This document shows, piece after piece, positions 1 to 5,697 of a stretch of 5,697 bases of DNA; positions within the stretch are counted from its first letter, which is position 1; each line of letters opens with the position of its first letter. The translations under genes and the position numbers were made by a program. Below the pieces are notes generated by a model. It worked only from the letters and a program-made list of their open reading frames with translations, searched no databases and was not told where the DNA came from. This DNA is from Bacteroidota bacterium. Lineage in GTDB: Bacteria; Bacteroidota; Bacteroidia; B-17B0; Aurantibacillaceae. Where the stretch lies: positions 1 to 5,697 of the forward strand of contig CANFQR010000113.1 of the NCBI GenBank assembly GCA_947449125.1, given 5' to 3'.

Positions 1-1
1 T

Positions 2-109
2 ACGGCGGCAACCAATAGAAGAGGAGCCTTTGAAATTTTTATAAATTATATTATCAATAAAAAAAGACCAATAGTGGTTAAAAAAAGGGTTTGCCCGGTG
101 TTTATGTAA
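2..109 (+). CDS. Possible C-terminal fragment of an unidentified upstream gene (5' end outside window)
   Basis: This frame stays open from the left edge to a TAA at 107-109, 35 codons without a stop in AT-rich DNA. The visible peptide begins TAATNRRGAFEIF and ends KKRVCPVFM; it is basic, and I do not recognise the family. The stop lies 3 bp before the GTG start of the next gene and in the same frame, which would suit a tightly packed operon. The alternative is that the upstream gene uses the next frame, ending EEEPLKFL with a TAA at 42-44, which would leave about 68 bp of non-coding DNA before the GTG. The longer frame is preferred only because of its length and its plausible A/T-ending codons. 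No function can be inferred. Confidence 0.35.
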   Translation, partial: TAATNRRGAFEIFINYIINKKRPIVVKKRVCPVFM

Positions 110-112
110 TTT

Positions 113-2059
113 GTGAAATTTGCGTGGTTTAAAATAGTATTATTTTGTTTAGTTACCTTTTATTCAAAAGGGCAGTCGTCTCGTTTACTTCAAAGTCAAG
201 CTGATGCGGCAATACTAAATAAAGATTGGTTTACGGCCGCTCAAAATTATAACTATTTATTTTATAGAGATAGTAGCGATATTAACCTACAATTTAATTA
301 CGCTGAAGCAAGCCGATTAAACTTTGATATTGATTTAGCCCTGAGATTATATAACAAAGTTGCGCTTGTAGATAATGGAAAGAAATATCCCTTAACATTT
401 TATTGGATAGGACAATTGCTTAAAAATAAAGGTCAATATAAAGAGGCAAAAAAATGGTTTACTAAGTATTCTAAAATCAAAACAAAGTCTCAAAAAAATA
501 ATTTGGAGTATTATAAAACAAAGTCGCTTTTAGAATTAGAAGCTTGTGATTTAGCTCAATTGCTCATTAAAAGCCCTGTTAAACCTTTGTTAGAACATTT
601 GGATACCACTATAAATAGTAAAGTGAGCGAATATGCCGCTTTTGAAAAAGATAGTACGTTATATTTTTCGTCGTTAAAGAATTCAAATAAGAAAGATGAC
701 AACGATGTCAATTTCAATAAAATTTATAAATCTGATTTAAAAAATTTAAAGTGGCAAAAAGTAACAGCTTTAGATACTATTATTAACGCAACATATATGC
801 ATAATGCCAATACTTGTTTTAGTAAAGATTACAAGCAAATGATTGTTTCGCGTTGTAAGTCAAAAAATGCTAGTGAGTATACGTGTGAGTTATACCTATC
901 TAATTTTATAAATAATAAATGGCAAAAATTAGAGCGACTTCCTGAGTTAATAAATCAAAAAGGTGCAAATACTACACAGCCAAATTTTGCTGAAATTGAT
1001 GGTAAGGAGGTTTTGTTTTTTTCGAGTAACAGAGCAGGGGGTGAGGGGAATTTGGATATCTGGTACAGTATTAAAAATAGTGATGGTACGTTTTCACAAC
1101 CTATTAATGCCGGAAAAAAAATAAATACTCCAGACGATGAAATTACACCATGGTATGTGAATGAAAATAATACGCTGTTTTTTAGCAGTACCTATCACAA
1201 AGGTTTAGGTGGGTTTGATATTTTTAAAAGTGAATTTAAAAACAATGAATTCTCAACGCCTGAAAATGCCGGTTATCCTATTAACAGCAGTTACAACGAC
1301 ATTTATTATTCTGTAAACAAAACACGTAACCGGGCTTATTTGTCAAGTAATAGAGTTGGTTCATTTTTTGAAAATAAATTAAACTGTTGTAATGACATTT
1401 ATCGTTTTAACATTGAACCTTTAAATATTCCGCCCAAGCCAATTGATACAATAGAATTAGCAAGGGGACAAATGAAACTGCTGGTACCTTTAACCTTGTA
1501 TTTTCATAATGATGAACCCGAACCAAAAACAAAAAATATTGTTACAACAAAAAATTACGAAATCACATATAATGATTATAAAATGTTGTTGCCCCTTTAT
1601 TCAAAAGAGTTTTCAGGAGGTTTGACTAATGAATTAAAAGATAAAGCAACCAATAAAATAGAGAATTTTTTTGCAGACAGTGTAGATGCCGGTATGGAAG
1701 ATTTAAGAAAATTTTCTGATTTGTTACAGAAGGTTTTACTAAAAGGCGAAACGGTTAAAATAACCATGAAGGGATATTGCAGTCCGCTTGCAAGCTCAGA
1801 TTACAATATTAATTTAGCAAAACGAAGAATTAGTAGTTTAAGAAATTATTTTACTGAAACAAAAAGCGGTTTTTTTGTTAGGTACATAAACAACACTAAT
1901 GTTAACGAAGGAAAAATTATTTTTGAAGATGTTGATATTGGTGAGTTGCCAGCCAGTAAAGTAAGTGACGATTTAAAAGATAAAAGAAATTCGGTTTATA
2001 ATCCTATAGCCGCTTCCGAAAGAAAAATTCAAATTATTGCAGTTAGTTTCGGGTATTAA
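113..2059 (+). CDS. Exported PD40 beta-propeller / OmpA-like domain protein with TPR-like N-terminus
   Basis: Probable periplasmic, envelope-associated protein of a kind common in Bacteroidota; its exact role is unknown. Residues 1-20 look like a Sec signal peptide (MKFAWFK, hydrophobic VLFCLVTF, cut near SKG/Q); C12 is not in a lipobox. Residues ~24-125 read as TPR-like helices. PD40-type blade strands follow: LYFSS (183), MIVSR (243), LFFSSNR (301), LFFSST (355) and AYLSSNR (408), with DIW, DIF and DIY strand ends and a Cys pair at 425-426. PLTLYFHNDEP (459-469) opens the linker to an OmpA-like domain (~545-648): GYCSPLA, YNINLAKRR, then SDDLKDKRNS and ERKIQI. The usual acidic GxTD motif is replaced by GYCSP, as seen in a Bacteroidota branch, so peptidoglycan binding is inferred, not certain. 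GTG is the first possible start because TAA at 107-109 closes the frame; no clear Shine-Dalgarno sequence is seen. Its last 40 bp are repeated at 4581-4620. Confidence 0.9.
   Translation: MKFAWFKIVLFCLVTFYSKGQSSRLLQSQADAAILNKDWFTAAQNYNYLFYRDSSDINLQFNYAEASRLNFDIDLALRLYNKVALVDNGKKYPLTFYWIGQLLKNKGQYKEAKKWFTKYSKIKTKSQKNNLEYYKTKSLLELEACDLAQLLIKSPVKPLLEHLDTTINSKVSEYAAFEKDSTLYFSSLKNSNKKDDNDVNFNKIYKSDLKNLKWQKVTALDTIINATYMHNANTCFSKDYKQMIVSRCKSKNASEYTCELYLSNFINNKWQKLERLPELINQKGANTTQPNFAEIDGKEVLFFSSNRAGGEGNLDIWYSIKNSDGTFSQPINAGKKINTPDDEITPWYVNENNTLFFSSTYHKGLGGFDIFKSEFKNNEFSTPENAGYPINSSYNDIYYSVNKTRNRAYLSSNRVGSFFENKLNCCNDIYRFNIEPLNIPPKPIDTIELARGQMKLLVPLTLYFHNDEPEPKTKNIVTTKNYEITYNDYKMLLPLYSKEFSGGLTNELKDKATNKIENFFADSVDAGMEDLRKFSDLLQKVLLKGETVKITMKGYCSPLASSDYNINLAKRRISSLRNYFTETKSGFFVRYINNTNVNEGKIIFEDVDIGELPASKVSDDLKDKRNSVYNPIAASERKIQIIAVSFGY
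2020..2059 (+). repeat. Direct repeat copy 1: 3' end of the PD40/OmpA-like gene
   Basis: This 40-bp stretch encodes the last residues, RKIQIIAVSFGY, plus the TAA stop. It matches 4581-4620 in the same orientation at an offset of 2561 bp. Bases 2020-2053 match 33 of 34 (the difference is A2032 versus G4593, synonymous CAA/CAG for Gln). The last six bases add two differences, at 2054 (Tyr versus Asn) and 2058 (TAA versus TGA). Identity breaks off outside these limits. It marks the left edge of the segment that holds the TonB-dependent receptor gene. Confidence 0.9.
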
Positions 2060-2060
2060 A

Positions 2061-2090
2061 TTTGTTCTAATTTAAAATAAATTAATTTAG
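2061..2090 (+). promoter_or_regulatory. Candidate Bacteroidota-type promoter for the TonB-dependent receptor gene
   Basis: TTTG at 2061-2064, an 18-bp spacer, then TAATTTAG at 2083-2090. The phylum's housekeeping promoter pattern is TTTG, about 19 bp, then TAnnTTTG, so the -7 box matches at all but one defined position. Transcription would begin near 2096-2098, giving a leader of about 77 bases before the ATG at 2174. It overlaps the hairpin at 2065-2092. Matches of this quality arise by chance in AT-rich DNA, so this is a suggestion only. Confidence 0.3.
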
Positions 2091-2096
2091 AATTTT
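2065..2096 (+). terminator. Possible weak AT-rich intrinsic terminator after the PD40/OmpA-like gene
   Basis: The arms TTCTAATTTAA (2065-2075) and TTAATTTAGAA (2082-2092) pair at 10 of 11 positions around a 6-base loop, and TTTT follows at 2093-2096. It starts 5 bp after the stop codon at 2059, the usual place for a terminator. The stem has only one G-C pair and the T run is short, so termination would be weak. The same bases also hold a promoter-like sequence, and the palindrome could be a chance result of AT-rich composition. Confidence 0.3.
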
Positions 2097-2173
2097 ACCG
2101 AAGGAAAATAAAAAATAAATCATCTAATATAAATGTTGAGGCAATTATGCTTTTCAATTTATAACTATTAAGA

Positions 2174-4519
2174 ATGATTAGATTTATTTTTTTCCTAGTA
2201 CTAATTCCAATTTTCACAAACTCTCAAAATAACACTCAAAATATTCGTGGTGTAGTTTATGACAAACTTTCTCAAACGCCTTTAATTGGTGTGGTTATTC
2301 AAATAGCATCAATACAAAAAGTAACAACCACTGACACTCTTGGTAAATTTACTCTATCGAATATACCGCCAGATCGCTACCAAATTCAAGTTTCATACAC
2401 TGGTTATAAGAATGCTACTATTCCCAATGTGGTAGTAACTTCTGGCAAAGAAATTATTTTAGATATCTCTATGGAAGAGGATTTTACATCCTTAAATGAA
2501 GTAACTGTAATAGCTAATAATAAAGACGGAACTAACAACAAACTTGCAAGCATAAGTGCAAGAGCTTTTTCGATGGAAGAAGTTAATAGATATGCAGGGG
2601 GAAGAAGTGATCCTGCTCGTTTGGCGGCAAACTTTGCTGGAGTGAGCGCTCCTGATGACAGTAGAAACGATATTGTAATTCGAGGAAACTCTCCTGTTGG
2701 GGTGTTATGGCGAATTGATGGAATGACTGTAACTAATCCAAATCATTTTGCATCGGTTGGTACAACTGGGGGCGCTGTAAGTGCTTTAAACACCAACTTG
2801 TTAAAAAATTCTGACTTTTTCACCTCTGCATTTCCTGCTGAATATGGAAATGCTACAGCGGGAGTTTTTGATTTAGGATTTAGAAATGGGAATAATCAAA
2901 AAAGAGAAACCACAATACAAACCGGTATTATTACTGGATTGGAAGCTACAATAGAAGGACCTTTTAGTAAAAAGAATGAGGCTTCTTATTTATTAGGTTA
3001 TCGTTATTCATTGGCTGGAATTGCTCAAATTATGGGAGTAGATATTGGTACAACGGCAACACCAACTTATCAAGATTTATCTTTCAAAGTAACTAGTGGC
3101 ACTAACAAATTAGGTAAATTTTCTATGTTTGGTATTTTAGCTTCCAGTTCAATTAATATAGGTGGAGGTTCAGGCAATTCAATTTATGGTGGAGGAAATA
3201 AGGTTGATTTTGCAAGTAAAATAGGAATTGTAGGCATTAATAATTATAAACAAATAAATACAAAATCATATTTGTCATCTACCTTTGGAATAAGTTATTC
3301 GTCAACAGATCAAACAGGATACGACTTCGATCGATTTTCTAATCTTAGTTTCACGCGTGAAACTAGTCAAGCGGCAAAAATAAATTATTTTTTGAGTACC
3401 AATTATAACCTAAAAATTAATTCCCGTTTATTTTTCAAAGTTGGACTTCAAGATGAAATCATTGGATTAGATTTATTTTATAAAACAAAAGAAAATATTT
3501 TTGCACCTGAAAAGCAAATTTGGGATTATAAAAGCAATACCAATCTAGTACAATGCTATGCTCATTTGAAATATTCAATTTCAAAAAAATTAATTCTTAA
3601 TACCGGAATTCATTCAAACTATTTTCTTCTCAATAACTCAAACTCAATTGAACCAAGATTAGGATTAATTTATAATATTACGCCAAAAAGCACTTTCAAT
3701 TTTGGTTATGGACTTCATTCACAATTGCAACCAATTAATGTTTATTTTTTACAAAGCACAGATGTTAATGGTAATACCGTTTATAACAACAAAAATCTAG
3801 ATTTTACCAAAAGTCATCATTTTGTTTTGGGTTACAACCTACAGCCCTTTGCAGATTGGAGGATAAAAACAGAATTGTATTATCAATCAATTTACAATGT
3901 ACCAGTAACTACTTATTCAAGTAGTTATTCAATGTTGAATACCGGCTCAACTTTTAAAACAGATCTTACCGACAATTTAGTGAATAATGGTACAGGCTAT
4001 AATTATGGAATTGAACTTACGATTGAAAAATTTTTTAGTAATGGTTATTACGGACTATTAACAACATCTTTATATAAATCTAGATATACTGCTAGCGATG
4101 GTATTGAGAGAAATACAGCATTTAATGGAAGATACGTTTACAATATTTTAGCAGGTAAAGAATGGAAAATCGCTCAGGAAAAAAGAAATCGTTTTGCTAT
4201 TGATATAAAATATACTAATGCAGGTGGTAGAGCATATACACCCATTAATCTTTCTGAATCAAAGGTTTTTGGTCGTGAAATACTTTCTACAAATGAGTAT
4301 TCAAGTTATTACGAGGATTATTACAGATTAGATCTTAAGGTAGGATTTACATTAAATAGTAAAAAAAGAAAAATAGGACAAACTATTTCATTGGATTTAC
4401 AGAATTTAACCAATCACAAGAATGTATTTTCACATAGTTATGATAATAGGAATCAAAGCATTAACACAACTTATCAATTAGGATTTTTTCCAAATATGGT
4501 TTATAAAATTCAGTTTTAG
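2174..4519 (+). CDS. TonB-dependent outer-membrane receptor with N-terminal carboxypeptidase-regulatory-like domain
   Basis: Outer-membrane beta-barrel receptor expected to import an unknown ligand using energy from TonB-ExbBD. Residues 1-18 form a signal peptide (MIRFIFFLVLIPIFTNSQ). Residues ~24-103 are a CarboxypepD_reg-like beta-sandwich (IRGVVYDKLSQTPLIGV, then DTLGKFTLSNIPPDRYQI and SYTGYK). LNEVTVIA (107-114) follows, where Bacteroidota receptors have the TonB-box-like stretch. The plug spans ~126-240, with RNDIVIRGNSPVG (164-176), WRIDG (179-183), NPNHF (188-192) and FPAEYGNATAGVFDL (220-234). The rest is barrel strands, ending in the aromatic YKIQF expected of a barrel C-terminus. 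At 781 residues it is complete and of the smaller, non-SusC kind. There is no SusD-like neighbour and no regulator, so the substrate is unknown. The ATG is chosen because the signal peptide starts there; the Shine-Dalgarno sequence is weak (TAAGA just before it). The gene lies between two direct copies of its neighbour's 3' end. Confidence 0.93.
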   Translation: MIRFIFFLVLIPIFTNSQNNTQNIRGVVYDKLSQTPLIGVVIQIASIQKVTTTDTLGKFTLSNIPPDRYQIQVSYTGYKNATIPNVVVTSGKEIILDISMEEDFTSLNEVTVIANNKDGTNNKLASISARAFSMEEVNRYAGGRSDPARLAANFAGVSAPDDSRNDIVIRGNSPVGVLWRIDGMTVTNPNHFASVGTTGGAVSALNTNLLKNSDFFTSAFPAEYGNATAGVFDLGFRNGNNQKRETTIQTGIITGLEATIEGPFSKKNEASYLLGYRYSLAGIAQIMGVDIGTTATPTYQDLSFKVTSGTNKLGKFSMFGILASSSINIGGGSGNSIYGGGNKVDFASKIGIVGINNYKQINTKSYLSSTFGISYSSTDQTGYDFDRFSNLSFTRETSQAAKINYFLSTNYNLKINSRLFFKVGLQDEIIGLDLFYKTKENIFAPEKQIWDYKSNTNLVQCYAHLKYSISKKLILNTGIHSNYFLLNNSNSIEPRLGLIYNITPKSTFNFGYGLHSQLQPINVYFLQSTDVNGNTVYNNKNLDFTKSHHFVLGYNLQPFADWRIKTELYYQSIYNVPVTTYSSSYSMLNTGSTFKTDLTDNLVNNGTGYNYGIELTIEKFFSNGYYGLLTTSLYKSRYTASDGIERNTAFNGRYVYNILAGKEWKIAQEKRNRFAIDIKYTNAGGRAYTPINLSESKVFGREILSTNEYSSYYEDYYRLDLKVGFTLNSKKRKIGQTISLDLQNLTNHKNVFSHSYDNRNQSINTTYQLGFFPNMVYKIQF

Positions 4520-4580
4520 GAAGGCAATAATTCAAGGTTTCGTCAAAATCAAATAGCTTATTTTTTTTGTTAATTTTTAT

Positions 4581-4620
4581 AAGAAAAATTCAGATTATTG
4601 CAGTTAGTTTCGGGAATTGA
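4581..4620 (+). repeat. Direct repeat copy 2: displaced 3'-end remnant of a PD40/OmpA-like gene
   Basis: This stretch is 37/40 identical to 2020-2059. Read in the matching frame from 4582 it gives RKIQIIAVSFGN and a TGA at 4618-4620. Upstream of 4581 the frame continues as unrelated sequence (LLIFI) back to a TAA at 4528-4530, with no similarity to the rest of the PD40/OmpA-like protein and no start codon context, so this is a remnant and not a gene. It lies 2 bp from the stop codon of the convergent permease gene. It may be the old end of the first gene, displaced by insertion of the receptor segment, or the last trace of a deleted second copy. Confidence 0.85.
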
Positions 4621-4622
4621 TA

Positions 4623-5697
4623 TTATTCGAATCGTAAACTTTCTATCGGGTCAAGTTCAGATGCTCGTTTTGCAGGAATAAAACCGCTCAATAAACCCAC
4701 AACAATACAAATAATAACACCTGTAATTATCCAAAACCAAGGAATAAAAAAGCCTGTGTCAAGCGCAAAACTTATTACATTACCAATTATTATTCCTAAA
4801 ATAATACCAACCAAACCTCCTAAAACACAAATGACAACGCTCTCAATTAAAAACTGATACTTGATGGTTTTTTGTGTGGCACCAAGGGCTTTACGCACAC
4901 CAATTTCACGAGTCCTTTCAGTAACACTTACTAGCATTATGTTCATTAATCCTATTGCAGCGCCAAGCAGAGTAATTAAACCAATAATTGTTGCACCTGC
5001 AGTTACAGTTTTTAAATTTCCAATTAAAAGTGAGGCTAAATTGTCTGATTTTACAATATCAAAATCATCTTGACTAGTTGTGGGTATTTTTCTGATTTTT
5101 CTAAAAATTGCTTTTGCTTCAAATAAAATATTATCTAACATGGCAGTGTTTTTAGTTAATACATTAATGGTAAAGCTCATGTCATTACCACCAAAGTACT
5201 GTCGCGCGTTGGTTAAAGGTATAATGCAAATTTTATCTCCTCCAAATCCTGCGCTATTACCTTTGCTTTTTAAAACACCTATTATTTTGTAACGCGAAGC
5301 CCCAATTTTAATAATCTTATCAATTGCATTTTGCTTATTGGTAAATAAGGTTTTTTCAATGTCTTTGCCTATAATAACCAATGGTGCTCCGGTATTAGCT
5401 TCATATGAATTTAGGTTTCTCCCTTTTTCGAGTTCGTAACCTGCAGTTAAAATATAATTTTCATCGCTGCCAAAAATCTGAATGTTAGGATTGGTTTTTT
5501 TATTTTCAAATTTTACCCGCGATGTCATGTTTGCCAGAGTTGAAACCGAGGTAATAACCGGAAAATTAAACTCATTTTTGAATTTTATAGCCTCTTTATA
5601 TTTTATGGTATTAAAAACTTTTGCTTTTCTGCCTTTTCTGCCAATACGTATATTGATATCTGCATTACGAATGGTAAATGTATTGGCCCCCATGCTA
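4623..5697 (-). CDS. MacB/FtsX-family ABC transporter permease (N-terminus outside window)
   Basis: Inner-membrane permease of a type VII (MacB-like) ABC exporter, which couples a cytoplasmic ATPase to work in the periplasm; substrate unknown. It is cut by the window edge: the frame continues upstream of the ATG at 5691-5693 with a Ser codon, and SMGANTFTI is normally an internal motif just after the first membrane segment, so about 55-60 N-terminal residues are missing. Counting that Met as 1, residues ~1-215 are the MacB-type periplasmic domain. Membrane segments lie at ~232-257, ~282-311 and ~318-340. The FtsX hallmarks are present: TERTREIGVRKALGAT (258-273) and PAKRASELDPIESLRFE at the C-terminus. 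A partner ATPase gene, if linked, would lie beyond the right edge. It converges on the receptor gene, with 103 bp between their stop codons. Specific naming as macB is not justified without the rest of the locus. Confidence 0.92.
   Translation of the reverse strand, partial: SMGANTFTIRNADINIRIGRKGRKAKVFNTIKYKEAIKFKNEFNFPVITSVSTLANMTSRVKFENKKTNPNIQIFGSDENYILTAGYELEKGRNLNSYEANTGAPLVIIGKDIEKTLFTNKQNAIDKIIKIGASRYKIIGVLKSKGNSAGFGGDKICIIPLTNARQYFGGNDMSFTINVLTKNTAMLDNILFEAKAIFRKIRKIPTTSQDDFDIVKSDNLASLLIGNLKTVTAGATIIGLITLLGAAIGLMNIMLVSVTERTREIGVRKALGATQKTIKYQFLIESVVICVLGGLVGIILGIIIGNVISFALDTGFFIPWFWIITGVIICIVVGLLSGFIPAKRASELDPIESLRFE

Noticed and set aside
88..97. GGGTTTGCCC palindrome before the PD40/OmpA-like gene, with a T run on the minus strand
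   Set aside because: The stem is only 3 bp, and no minus-strand gene would end there.
2133..2171. A 12-codon open frame (MLRQLCFSIYNY) ending 2 bp before the receptor start, which could be a leader peptide
   Set aside because: It has no ribosome binding site, no repeated codons or attenuator structure, and is short enough to be expected by chance.
4531..4590. T8 run at 4561-4568 and a small AATTTTT/AAAAATT palindrome (4572-4590) as a terminator for the receptor gene
   Set aside because: No stable stem precedes the T run, and the palindrome after it is all A-T with no T tract behind it on either strand. Termination may occur here, but the sequence does not show it.
4505..4593. AAAATTCAG shared by the end of the receptor gene (4505-4513) and repeat copy 2 (4585-4593), as a possible recombination microhomology
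   Set aside because: Nine AT-rich bases recur easily by chance, and in the receptor they encode the conserved barrel-end residues KIQ.
4861..5292. Two 70-codon plus-strand open frames (4861-5073 and 5080-5292)
   Set aside because: Both lie wholly antisense to the strongly supported permease gene, in a region whose minus-strand product has clear FtsX/MacB motifs; their peptides resemble no family.
1..5697. CRISPR arrays, tRNA or rRNA genes, insertion-sequence ends or integrase genes
   Set aside because: No spaced repeat series, cloverleaf-like sequence, transposase or recombinase frame was seen on either strand.

Overview
The window is AT-rich DNA from a member of the Bacteroidota. Three things point there: a PD40/OmpA-like protein of the type common in that phylum, a TonB-dependent receptor that starts with a carboxypeptidase-D-regulatory-like domain, and a MacB/FtsX-type permease with the phylum's typical wording (SMGANTF, PAKRASELDPIESLR). 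Ribosome binding sites are weak or absent, as is usual in this group. Genus and species cannot be told from this sequence.

Layout. Bases 2-109 hold an open frame without a start, probably the tail of a gene that enters from the left. Three bases later a GTG opens a 648-residue exported protein (113-2059) with TPR-like helices, PD40 beta-propeller repeats and a C-terminal OmpA-like domain. A 114-bp gap (2060-2173) carries an AT-rich hairpin and a possible Bacteroidota-type promoter that overlaps it. A 781-residue TonB-dependent receptor follows (2174-4519). After a 103-bp gap, the 3' part of an ABC-transporter permease runs in on the minus strand (4623-5697), converging on the receptor; its first ~55-60 codons and any partner ATPase gene lie beyond the right edge.

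All three large genes encode envelope proteins: one periplasmic or peptidoglycan-associated, one outer-membrane, one inner-membrane. Nothing in the window shows that they form one pathway. The receptor has no SusD partner beside it, so its substrate cannot be named.

The most notable signal lies outside the genes. The last 40 bases of the PD40/OmpA-like gene (2020-2059) recur as a direct repeat at 4581-4620 (37 of 40 identical), on the far side of the receptor gene and 2 bp from the permease stop codon. The second copy keeps the reading frame and ends in its own stop codon. The receptor gene with its upstream region therefore sits between two copies of its neighbour's 3' end. This fits insertion of a ~2.5-kb segment at the end of the first gene, or loss of most of a second tandem copy of that gene. 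No recombinase gene is visible.
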